From Musa acuminata AAA Group (taxonomy: Eukaryota; Streptophyta; Magnoliopsida; Zingiberales; Musaceae), in NCBI RefSeq assembly GCF_036884655.1, contig NC_088340.1:32575001-32639000 (forward strand): DNA of 64,000 nt, read 5' to 3'. Shown in pieces: positions 54,114 through 64,000 of this stretch (the first letter of the stretch is position 1; every line of letters starts with the position of its first letter). Made by a program: the position numbers and the translations under genes. The notes under the pieces are model-generated. The model did no database searches. It was given only the letters and a program-made list of their open reading frames with translations, and was not told where the DNA came from.

Positions 54114-55062
54114 TAAGAAAAATCATGATTCATAAAAAAATTTTGATTGTTTCCTATTATTCCTTCTTCTTGCAATGTATAAAAGAAGAGATTTGATTCA
54201 TAGACTTTTGGTATACTTGATCTTTTATATAATGATTATTTCCTTTGAATCCTTCCTCTTTCTATTTACGAAAGTAAAAATTTTATTCATGGACTTTTGG
54301 TATACTTGATCTTTTATGTGATGATTATTTCCTATAAATCCTTCCTCTTTCTATTTACGAAAGTAGAACTTTGATTCATGGACTTTCGAAACTTAAAACT
54401 TGATTCTTTTCTTTACGTGATGAATAAATTCTTCCCTTCTTCTTCTTCTTCTTCTTATTTTTTTTGACAAAAGGTAGAAAGCAAAAAATGCTAGCAGAAT
54501 AAGAAGTGCTTGAACATCTAAAGAGAAGTGCTAACTTGCCCATATCAAGAAGCAAAAGTTGCTATCATGCATATCTCAAGAATAAAAAATTTTGCTTAAT
54601 TTCACCTCTCAAAAACATGCTAGCTTGTATATTCTAAAGTGGTATAAAACTTGTTGAAATACTAGTTTGCATGGATCAAATACTTGTTGTACTTTTTTCC
54701 TTTTTATTAATGACAAAGGGGGAGAAGTAATAAGTAATGATAAATAATTAAAAATTTTAATGTTTCGATATCATGTATGTTATGCCTAAAGTGATGTTGA
54801 CTTATTTTTGGTATCATGCATAGAGTGATGATGAGTTATAATGTTTTGATTTTATGCATCTTACATTTTGATAATTTGAAACTATGATGCATAATGTATG
54901 AAATTTTGATATGATGCATATGATCAAAATTGTTTCACTTGAATTTAAAAGTTATTTTTTCTTTTGAATTCATGTTTAATTTATTTCGATAAGGCATATA
55001 GATAGGGAGAGTTAAGGTTAATTCCATTATTAATTGATTGACATCATCAAAAAGTGGGAGAT
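54114..55062 (+). other. Sirevirus-type spacer
   Basis: AT-rich with a direct repeat of 'gacttttggtatacttgatc' (about 54210 and 54290), 'tgctagcttg' words, a polypurine-like box at about 54706 (aatgacaaagggggagaag) and a final purine run at 55050-55062. No gene. Confidence 0.65.
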
Positions 55063-55354
55063 TATTAAATCTCATATTTTGATGATGAAATCAATTGATT
55101 TATAATCTAATCCATATGTTGAGAAAAGTGATGCAGGACTAACTACGATCATGAAAAGATAAAATAATTAAAGAATTAAACATTGAGTTGGAGTCAAAGA
55201 TGGGAAATCGGGCTAAGAGAACAGTAAAGGTTATCTCCTAAACCTATGAAAGGAGAATAGAGCTGTAAGAGGATTGTTAATCTTCACCCATTGAAAGAAG
55301 ATCAATAGTGGAGGTCGGTGACCTCAACGAAGGAGGAATCGAGAGTGGACATAG
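55063..55354 (+). mobile_element. Sirevirus LTR with large internal deletion
   Basis: Starts TATTAAATCTCATATTTT after the purine run. At about 55215-55225 it jumps from the early LTR to the 'ggttatctcctaaacc' block, losing the palindromes and TATA. It ends where another LTR inserts at 55355. Confidence 0.65.
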
Positions 55355-55801
55355 TGTCACGGACTTAGCTGGTTTTGCCTAAGTCATGCGGCACCCTTGC
55401 ATGTCCGTCTGCAAAGGTCAACCTCCCTGAAACCTGCCATGGTCCCTTAGGACCTACAAAAGAGAAAATGGGTTAGAGAAAGCACCTCACTCGGGATCCA
55501 CAAGCAAACATTTCAGAAAACACTTCATAGACAATGCAAATTATAAACAGACTTTACAAGCTCTGAACGGTTGCACAACAAAGGGTCAAAATGATCCACT
55601 ACAGATTGAATATCTCTCACAAATGTCTACATGACATGACTTTTATTTATAAGCCTAAGAATGCCACCAAACCCAACTAAAATAGTGCTATTAAGCCTTT
55701 GACCGTTCCTCTACATGTTGTGCAAAGCATGAACAAACAAAAAGACACGGATATACATAAGTATTACATCAAACATCTTGTTTAGAATTTTGTCCATGAC
55801 A
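55355..55801 (-). repeat. 3' LTR of an unclassified LTR element (L1)
   Basis: 447 bp with matching ends TGTCACGGAC and GTCCATGACA. On the minus strand a purine run (agtgggggagaa) lies just upstream, at 55802-55813, which identifies it as the 3' LTR of a minus-strand element. Its partner LTR must lie beyond 64000. Confidence 0.7.
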
Positions 55802-57740
55802 TTCTCCCCCACTTATTCCTTCGATGTCCTGGTCGAAGCCTTTGCCGACACTACAACTCATCGTCTTTGCTGAGTCTTCAATCTTCTGCTCCAACTACAA
55901 TGCACCTCTTGGCTCCCAACTGCTCTCCGCTACTGTTTTTGAGTAGTCGAACCTTTGATCCGCTATGCTTGTTCAACTCGCCAATGACTCTGACTGTAGT
56001 GTAGGGTTGGCTGAGTTGTGTTGATCCCTGTTGGTTCCTACGGATCCTCCACATGAAGGAAAAGACCATCCTTACTATGCGCCAGTCTCTCAAATGCCTC
56101 ATGATGCTTGAATTGGGTGATGCTTGTTGGAGCTTTAACGAGCATCGCCTCGCAAACTTCTGAAGTTTTGGGTCCTTCCTCCACAAAATTTGCTCATTGA
56201 CTCTTCTTTCACTTAGTTGTCACTTCCAAGTAGATTCACATCACTTTCGCTTTCGATTGGCATTCTGTTGTGAAATGAAGTGGATAATCTACTCTCAATA
56301 GCATTGATCATCATTGGTAAGGATTTGATAACTATTGTTTTCTAATATCTTCAAAGGGTCTTTGAACCTATGCAGAGCTCCTCTGTTGGATAGATAAGAG
56401 CATTGGGGTACTCGGTTTCGCCCATTCTCTTAAGAGTTGAGAAAGCAATGGTTACTTGACTTCGCCCGCCTCCTCAAGGATTGTACTCCATGCATCGAGC
56501 TGGTTACTGACCTTCATTTGCTCTTTGCTCACACTTCTGAAGCACTCGAAGTGTTTGCACTCCTTGCATTAAGTTAGCTACTGTGATTCACCTTCTCAAT
56601 GTCATCGAACTTCTAGAATGCAGGAAGTTTTCACCCCAACTTGGAGTAATTCTCTAATAGATTTGGTCACCTCTAGGATTGTACCGTCTTCTCCATTAAC
56701 CCTGTCGCCTACTCCACTGAGTAACAAAGGTACAGTACCGTATACTGCCTGCTTCATTCCTTGGTCGTACACTCTTGCATGACCCAAAGTCCTTCACTTT
56801 CGACTATCTTGATGAGAAGCTCGTTAACACCAGTCTTACAAAGTTCCTTGGCTTCTGCCCTTTAGCCTTGTCTCAGTACTTAGAGTTTTCCTCTACATGC
56901 TCCACCTCCTTAGCCCCTTTTACGACCAAGCGCTCTCCCTCCATGAGAGCAAGGGATCAATGATTTTCATGGAAGTCCCGCCTTTACGGTACCATAGTGC
57001 TGCCATACCCATGGCCCTACTATCCGTCATCTCGCATCTGCATCCCTTTTCTTCACAATTAGTAGATATGTCTCTGTGGCACTCCTTCGAGTCCACCTCC
57101 ATTCTAACTGATGCTTGATTTTGGGTAGCTATGTCCCTCTGGACTTGTCGTCGCTCTTGCCCCTTTCGACCCCCTACTTCAACACCTTTGTGTTTTCCAA
57201 GCAACTCTTTTTGATCGATGGAAAGACAGACTGCAACTCCCATGCATGGCCTCTGCCATCACGTTGTAGGGTTTGCACCGATTTTGTTCTCATTAGCTTC
57301 CTTGGTAGCAATGTTCGCTTACTTGACCTTGTCCTCTGACTTGTTGGGCTCCCTTCAGCGAATATGGGCTCTGGAGTAGTTCATCTCTCTAACTGCTTCG
57401 ATTATACCTCTATATGATCAAGTCCCTACCATGGGACTCATTGGTACTTGCATTCGAACTTTTTCCTCGGTGGAACACAGCCCCTATATGCTGATAACCA
57501 AGGCTTTCATCTGATGCAAGATTCGATGCAAGCACGGAAGACCCGCCTCGGTGGTATCATGGCTTCCTTGAATCCATAGCCCTTCTTATCGTCGTATTGT
57601 TCACCGAAGTAGAGCTTTCAGTAGCTCCTGATCATACCTCCATATGATACAGTCCCTCACGGGACTATGTCATGTGTATCGCATTGCCACGAACTGTTCC
57701 ATCATGATCCGCTACACCATGTCGCCTCTTAGTGACATCT
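55802..57740 (-). mobile_element. Internal region of element L1, first part
   Basis: GC-richer than its surroundings. Minus-strand open stretches (55878-56186, 56602-56787, 56920-57243) do not resemble any RT, integrase or gag I know. No polyprotein motif was found, so this looks like a large non-coding (LARD-like) element or the degenerate 3' part of a bigger one. G4 interrupts it at 57741. Confidence 0.5.
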
Positions 57741-58136
57741 TGTTAGAACCCTTGTAGATTCTAAACTTGGGGTTGATCTCTTTAGGGGATCGGCCTCCTT
57801 GGAACTCTATAGGGGTTCCTCCCTCCAAGTTGCTGCTCAAAGGCTGCAGAAAAGATTCATCTATTGCTTATGAAAAGAGAAGGAATATATGGCTATTTAT
57901 AGGGCTTCTAAACCCTAATTCCTAATAGGACTCCTACTCAAGACTCCTATTCCCTTACAACTCCTAATTCTTCTCTAAGAAAAAACCTCCTACATGAATG
58001 TCCCTCTCAATTAGGACTCTCCTAGCTAGAGTCCTAACAGAATGTCCCTCTCAATTAGGACTCTCCTAGCTAGAGTCCTAACAGTTTTACATGAATGTCC
58101 CTCTCAATTAGGACTCTCCAAGCTAGAGTCCTAACA
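57741..58136 (-). repeat. G4 3' LTR
   Basis: 396 bp with three hairpin units at the internal end, the innermost carrying the extra 'gttttacatgaatg' linker seen in G3. Confidence 0.92.
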
Positions 58137-58153
58137 GACCCACCCTCTTCAAA

Positions 58154-58639
58154 TCAGCCTTGTCCTCGAGGCTGATGATTCGTGAATTCTGGGAATTTGA
58201 TCTTCAAGTCGTCATAGTTCTCCCAAGTGGCATCTTCTATTGGTAGGTTCGCCCACTGTATTAGCACTTCATTAGTGGGTCGTCGTCGTCGAGTCACGAT
58301 CCGTCGATCAATAATGGCACTTGGCTGGGTCTGGAGTTCTCTTTGGGTATTCATATTTGGTGGGTGGCTTTGGGCTGTCTCCAAGCACCTATTTAAAACT
58401 TCCGTCTGGCTATTGTTTTGTGGGTGATATGTCGTACTCCTTTTCAATTTAGTACCCTGTATATGGAATAACTTTGTCCAAAATCTGCTCTTGAAGATGC
58501 AAGTAGAATTTGTCACAAGCACAATGCGTCCCTTATAGCATAATTCTTTTGAGTCCCGATTGTAATGAGCCACGGAGCTTGGTGCTTCCTCTAATTTTTT
58601 TTTTATCTTACTAGTCTCTAAATCTTCCTGCCATTCCAA
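58154..58639 (-). pseudogene. G4 integrase scrap with complete chromodomain
   Basis: 161 codons open. Linker GRIVLVTNSTC, then [33 protein letters not shown] and [14 protein letters not shown] whole chromodomain follows: AIIDRRIVTRRRRPTNEVLI, QWANLPIEDATWENYDDL and KFPEF. Integrase finger, both Asp blocks and GPY/F module are absent. This is the best view of the fused integrase-remnant/chromodomain product of the subfamily. Confidence 0.92.
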
Positions 58640-58693
58640 CTTAATATCCTCAAGGAAGTCGTTGGTTGGAAGTAAAACGATCGAAAATTCAGC

Positions 58694-60358
58694 TTACTTA
58701 GGTAGCTGCGAAAGCGCATCTGCAACAACATTCTCTTTCCACCTTTTGTAAGTTATTTCATAGTCAAATCCAAGAAGTTTTATTACCCATTTTTGTTGCT
58801 CGGGGGAAGATATCTTCTGCTCCAAGAGATATTTTAGGCTTTTATGGTCGGTCTTGATTTGAAAGTATCGCCTAATCAAGTACAATCTCCACCTCGTTGC
58901 TGCGTGCACAATGGCGAACATCTCCTTATCATATGTTAACATGTTTTGATAGGGGGGAGACAATGTCTTGCTAATGTATGTGAGTGGTCGACCATCTTGC
59001 ATGAGAACGTCTCCCATTCTATCTCCAGATGCATCGGCCTTAATGATGAAGGGTCGGTTGCAATCTGGTAGCGCTATCACCGGCGTCGTCATTATGGCTG
59101 CCTTAAGTTTGTCGAAGGCAGTGGAGGCTCTGTCCGACCATTGGAAGACATCTTTTTCCAGTAAGGAAGTAAGTGGTGCACTGATCTTTCCATAGTTTTT
59201 CACGAACTTATGGTAGTAGCCTGTTAAACCCAAAAAGCCATGTAGCAATTTTATGTTCCTCGGGGTAGGCTAGTTTTGCATTGCTTCAATTTTAAAGGGG
59301 TCCACCATCACACCTTCCTCTGAAATGATATGCCCAAGATATTTCACCTTTTGTTGAAGAAAGTAAAAATTCGTAGTGGCCGTTGTATGTTCGAAAGGCA
59401 GTTTTCGGTATGACTTCTTCATACACTCGTATTTGATAATACCCAGATCGAAGGTCCGGTTTTGTGAAGATTTGTGCTCCCTTTCATCTAGCAATTCATC
59501 TGCTATTGGAATAAGGTATTTGTTCTTGATGGTTATGCCATTGAGAGCTCGGTAATCAACGCATATTCGCCATGTTCTGTCCTTCTTGTGTACAAGTAGC
59601 ACCGGTGAAAAGTAGAGGTTGCAACTTGGCCGAATAACTCCTGTTTCAAGCATCTCTTTTAAAATCCTTTCTATTTCATCATTCTGGAGATGTGGATACC
59701 GATATGGCTGAGTATTTACTGGATATTTGACTGGAAAAATCATTATACAATGATCATGCCGACGAGTAAGAGGTAGGTTGTGCGGCTCGTCAAATATATC
59801 TGAAAATTCAGCAAGCAAAGGAAATGAGTTTGGATCTTCAAATTCTATTGGCTCTCCTTTAATTTTCTGCTCAAGTTGTACCAAAAAGACCCTGCATGCT
59901 TTATGCAAAACCTTCTCCATTTGTTGGGTGCAAATCATCGTTACGTAGCCCTCACGTTTCCCATGCAGTATGACCTGTTTCTCCTTACTGTAAAATTTTA
60001 TAAATAGTTGCCTAAAATTCCAAGAAATATCACCTAATGTCATCAACCATTTAATTTTGAGTATGGCCTCATGATCATCAAGAGGGAGGAGGAAGAAATC
60101 TGCAATTATCTCTTGGTCCTGCAGCAACAGTTTCACCTGTGGGCACCTATGATCACACTTCAAAATCCGTTCGTTGGCGATCTTAACGACAAACCTGCTG
60201 CAATTCTCAATAGGTAAGTTCATATGGATGGCAACCTTATTGTTTAGGAAGTTATTACTGCTGCCTGCGTTGATGAGAACAGTGATCGGTTGTTGTTTGA
60301 GAAGGCCTCCAACTTTCATTGTTTGCGGGTTTGAGTAGCCAGCTAGTGTATGTACCAT
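58694..60358 (-). pseudogene. G4 protease, core-less RT and RNase H
   Basis: The open frame 59270-60358 runs through protease, RT N-terminus, the out-of-frame stretch ([20 protein letters not shown]), the deletion junction near 59366 and LGHIISEEG. Protease reads VLINAGSSNNFL, so D-T-G is lost. A stop at about 59268 separates RNase H (58694-59248: FLGLTGYYHKFVKNYGKIS, YDKEMFAIVHAATRWR, TDHKSLKYLLE, DALSQLPK). Confidence 0.92.
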
Positions 60359-60370
60359 AACTTCGGTCGG

Positions 60371-61330
60371 TTATGGCTCTTCTTCTGCATCTTTTTCTTC
60401 ATGTTCAAGGCTCTCTTTTGAATGTTTCATGACCTCTTCTTCTATCGGTTCAATCATAAGAAGTCCTCCTTTACTACAGCGATGCTCACGGCTCCACGGC
60501 TCGTCACAATGCCAACATAACCCCTTCGCATATCGCTCCCGAAGCTCTTCTCTTGTTAACCTCTTTGGTGTAGGGACTTGGTTAATAGTAGGGGGGGCTG
60601 AGGGCTTCAATATTACTGGTTGAGGAGCGACCCTAGTCCTCCAAGCTTCATGGTTCAATTGCTCCTCTTGATGTCGTGCGAAAGAGATGGCTGCCATAAG
60701 CGTATACGGTTGTCGCGCTTTAACTTCTCCTCGGATCTCCGGCTTCAAGCCCTCAATGAAGGTCCTCAATAGCTGTTTTTGAGACCAATCATGAGTTTGA
60801 TTAGATAACCTTTCAAACCTGGTTTGGTACTCTTGAATGGTGGAAGTTTGTTGGATCTTTGCTAGTTGTCCATCAATATTCTCGTAATCGGTTGGTCTGA
60901 AACGGATCAGCAGTCCTTCTTTGAATTGTTGCCATTAAAGGACTCCATAAGTATGTTCAAACCAGTCAAACCACTGTATAGCATCCCCTTCAAGATGTAT
61001 AGCTGCAATTTTCACCATAGATGCATCTGCGGTTTTGTGGTACTGAAAATATCGCTCCGCGCGCGAGATCCAACCAATCGGGTCTCCTTCTTCCCATCTA
61101 GGGAAGTCCACTCTCATGCATGGATAGTTGGGTTCAGTCATAGAGCCTCCCCTCCCTTGGAACTCATATTTTCGGGCCTGGTGCGATTGGGCAAAGCTCT
61201 CTCCATGATATGATTTTTTCGGGCTTAATGGTCGGCCCAATTTGAGTTCGGTAAAGAGCGTCCGAATCTTATCCTCCATTCGTGCCTCCAAGGCTTCGAA
61301 TTTAGCATTGATTGCCTCCTTAGATGTCAT
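60371..61330 (-). pseudogene. G4 gag
   Basis: ATG at 61330 (MTSKEAINAKFEALEARMED), core FPRWEEGDPIGWISRAERYF and IQWFDWFEHTYGVL, with a stop at about 60935. The C-terminal part and the CWHCDEPWSREHRC knuckle are in 60371-60769. An acidic linker (KESLEHEEKDAEEEP) ends it. Confidence 0.88.
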
Positions 61331-62639
61331 AGTACATGCCTCTAAATTTATGATATTAAGATCTCTCTTTTGTTGTCAGGTTAAAGGCATGTATAGTTGA
61401 GAGAAGTGATGGTCGAAAGGATTGGTGGATCGGTGGATGTAGGCTACGATTTAGGCTTGTTTTGTGGCTGTTTTGGGTGCAGTTTAAGGGTATGGTTTAG
61501 TGGAGTTTTAGGGCTATAGATGAAAGTTTTGGATCTATAGTAGATGGCAGCAAAGGTTTGATAGAAATCAGTGGAAGTTGCAGCAAGTATGTGCTGTCTT
61601 GTAAGAATAGAATTGTCGTCGAAGAAACAATGGTTTCTCGATGTAATTTCTACCAAAAACTTGAGAGAATTGATAGAAAAATCACAGTTTATATGACAGT
61701 AATGATGTCTAATTTAATCAAGAGAATTTCGGCAGTATAACAGAAAGGAAATTGGTGCAAGTTGCGATAGCAGAATTCTCGTCGAAAAATTTCAGCGGTT
61801 TATGATGAAAATTTATAGCAACACAAAATCAGTTTTAGAGATGAATTCCTCAATAGATTAATCTTAGATGGAAGCCAAGATGATCTATGAAGTGTATAAG
61901 AAATTTCATTCAAAAAAGATTGCAAATAGATGGGTTAAGGCAACAATATGCGGCTGAAATTTTCTACAGCACAGATTTTGAAGTATAGCAGATTGGACGT
62001 AAAAGATCAGTAGTTTATATTGAGATTTTTTTGATGAAACCAAAGGGAAATCTACTATTAGGAAGTGTCAAAGCTATTATAAAAATTTCGTAGAGATTCG
62101 GATAGAAACAACATAGTATCAAGATCAAACAAACAGTGCTATGCGGTTGAAATTTTACAGTGCAGATTTTCAAGTATAGCAGATTTGACGTAAAAGATCA
62201 ATGGTTTATATTGAGAATTTTTTGAAAAAACCAAAGGGAAATCTGCTGTTAGGAAGTGTCAAATATGTCATAAAAATTTCATAGAAATTTGGATAGAAAA
62301 ATCATAGTAGCAAGATCAAACAGATGGTACTATGCTGCTAGAATTCTGCAATGTATCTTTCGTCGTAGAGATGAAAACTTTGTGACGAAAGGTTTATGCA
62401 GCAATATAGGAACAATTTTTTTTTTTTTTTTTTCGAATAAGGATAACTAAATTGCAGCAACAGTAAGGTAGGAAACCAGAACCTGTTGCAATTCACGGGG
62501 AGATCAAAGGATGATCCGCGGTGGTGGAGATGATGGCGGAATTCGGCGACGATCTTTTAAGCAATTGTGGGAATTGCTTTGGGCGGTTGTGGAGGGCTGA
62601 TGGATGGCAGTGGAAGGGCAGCGCAATGCCAAGAACGCT
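61331..62639 (-). other. G4 leader with tandem repeat
   Basis: About 1.3 kb, same as in G2 and G3. Units of about 180 bp lie around 61960-62340, and an A run of the element strand (T run near 62417-62432) is close to the primer site. Confidence 0.7.
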
Positions 62640-62653
62640 GCTCTGATACCGGG

Positions 62654-62996
62654 TGTTAGAACCCTTGCAGATTCTAAACTTGGGGTTGATCTCTTTAGGG
62701 GATCGGCCTCCTTGGAACTCTATAGGGGTTCCTCCCTCCAAGTTGCTGCTCAAAGGCTGCAGAAAAGATTCATCTATTGCTTATGAAAAGAGAAAGAATA
62801 CATGGCTGTTTATAGGGCTTCTAAACCCTAACTCCTAATAGGACTCCTACTCAAGACTCCTATTCCCTTACAACTCCTAATTCTTCTCTAAGAAAAAACC
62901 TCCTACATGAATGTCCCTCTCAATTAGGACTCTCCTAGCTAGAGTCCTAACAGAATGTCCCTCTCAATTAGGACTCTCCAAGCTAGAGTCCTAACA
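62654..62996 (-). repeat. G4 5' LTR
   Basis: 343 bp with two hairpin units. The primer site at 62640-62651 reads CGGTATCAGAGC on the element strand, with the first base changed. Confidence 0.92.
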
Positions 62997-64000
62997 CATC
63001 TCTATTGTATTTCGATCCTTGTGGGATGAACTCGAATTGTGATCCCTCAATGTTTGGCCTCTGCTAATACATTGCAGGGTCTCTTTCACCTTCGATTTTG
63101 TTCGTTCTTTTGGCAATCGACCTTCATCCACCCACTCTTAGGTCACACCTATATGAAGCACTGCTCTAGGATAGTTCGTCACCTAGTAGCTCCCGAAGTA
63201 CACTAACTTCGCTGAAAATGGTGCACCATTATTTGGATCCTAGGCCTCTGCCCCTACTAGCACAATCTTCGTTGCGCACCGCTTCCTTCATGGCAACTTG
63301 AATGGCAACATTGTAGCATATTCTTCAAGAGTACTCGCCTCCGCGTCCTCTTGCCCCGTGCCAAGGCCTTCTGAACCCAACTTCGCCTTCACAAGTTGAG
63401 TCACCTTAGTTTCTCCATCAAATGCTTCTCCGAGATAAGGTGTATGTTCCCAAACGCTCCCTTCATCTTTGTCACCATGCAAGATGAGTCCGCTCCATCA
63501 TAATGAAGGAACCATGGAACAACATTATCCTGCTCTTGCCTCTGCAAGAGTTCATGTCCTTGACCTCTGTCCAAGGAAAGCTATGTGCCTCCGCTCCATA
63601 TTCCATCTTCTATGCCGGCTCACTTCATATGGCTTGGGTACTTCGCCAAGTTATACCCAAGTTGCTCCACTCCTTGTTTTGTATTGAGTTGATGGTGGCC
63701 CTCTCGCCCACCATTCCATGGGTCAGCCCTCCCTTGAATCTGATTTCCATATCAACTTCAAGTGTACCTTCATTTGTGTTGCATTGGGTCGCTCCCCCAC
63801 TTACTCTCGCAATGCATCCACCAATGCATTCTCTCAAACGAGATCATGCGATGACTCCTTGCCTCTCGCTTAGTCCATTGAGTTTCATGGAGTTGTTGTT
63901 TTAGAGATACTCCTCCTCAATATATACAGTCTATTACACATGATTCTCCCTCTAGAGAGCCGGGACTTATCCCTCCTAGATATCTATCTCATTGGAGCAA
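62997..64000 (-). mobile_element. Internal region of element L1, continued
   Basis: Resumes with the duplicated CATCT after G4, same composition and style as 55802-57740. Short minus-strand open stretches (63288-63482, 63625-63837) show no known domain. Runs off the window. Confidence 0.5.

Larger units (their letters stand above)
57741..62996 (-). mobile_element. Gypsy chromovirus derivative G4 (defective subfamily)
   Basis: 5256 bp, perfect target duplication CATCT (57736-57740, 62997-63001). LTR lengths differ, 396 and 343 bp, by about one hairpin unit. It has the same RT and integrase deletions as G2 and G3. The element strand is minus, inside element L1. Confidence 0.93.

Noticed and set aside
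19595..54118. TTCAC (19595) and TTCAT (54114) as a target duplication of one giant S1 element
   Set aside because: They differ by a base, and the LTR end at 53899-54113 is clearly more diverged from the S1 5' LTR than the piece at 30763-30836, so it belongs to another element.
62604..62838. Conserved open frames beginning in the gypsy LTR/primer region (for example MLEPLQILNLGLISLG), repeated in all four elements
   Set aside because: They are LTR sequence; the frames run into primer site and leader and match no protein family. Conservation follows from the LTR.
63469..63904. Plus-strand open frames of up to 133 codons near the right edge
   Set aside because: No known domain, in the antisense of element L1; composition alone explains openness.
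1..64000. tRNA or rRNA genes
   Set aside because: Only primer-site complements of initiator Met-tRNA were found; no cloverleaf or rRNA-like stretch was recognised.

Overview
This is plant nuclear DNA made almost entirely of nested LTR retrotransposons. I see no ordinary host protein-coding gene. The signs of a plant are plant-type U2 snRNA genes (Upstream Sequence Element plus TATA box at Pol II spacing), initiator-Met-tRNA primer sites, Sirevirus-like Ty1/copia elements with palindrome-rich LTRs, and chromodomain Ty3/gypsy elements. A monocot, perhaps of the banana/ginger order, is a weak guess from the look of the repeats.

Region 1-7288 is an array of three tandem units. Each unit joins a decayed Ty1/copia element to a block of about 1.26 kb that has the position and TG...CA ends of an LTR. 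Units 1 and 3 each carry a U2 snRNA gene (minus strand) inside that block, with promoter intact. Unit 2 has lost the U2 gene and most of its copia interior by deletion. Unit 3 is cut at 7289 by another LTR.

Region 7289-19599 is a patchwork of Sirevirus-like LTR pieces in both orientations, a second kind of copia LTR with primer site, a broken gene resembling the 'putative plant transposon protein' family, and the complete gypsy insertion G1 (11611-17282, minus, target duplication TAATA).

Region 19600-53898 is a nest. S1 (19600-30836) is a gag-only Sirevirus derivative. Its 3' LTR is split by gypsy G2 (25295-30664, minus, TTGGT). S2 (30837-53898, minus) is an old Sirevirus split by gypsy G3 (33850-39248, plus, GTTAA) and by the full-length Sirevirus S3 (39755-49155, plus, CATTT). 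S3 is the best preserved copia element, but its polyprotein has five stops and one frameshift.

Region 53899-64000 holds more Sirevirus LTR and spacer pieces, then the 3' LTR and non-coding body of an unclassified minus-strand LTR element (55355 to beyond the window). That body is split by gypsy G4 (57741-62996, minus, CATCT).

The four gypsy copies belong to one family. G1 has the full gag-protease-RT-RNase H-integrase-chromodomain layout, though with stops. G2, G3 and G4 share the same internal deletions: the RT catalytic core, and the integrase zinc finger, both catalytic aspartates and C-terminal module. They keep gag, RNase H and chromodomain. This looks like a defective subfamily multiplied in trans. 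The two most interesting signals are this subfamily and the U2 genes sitting in the LTR position of a copia array.
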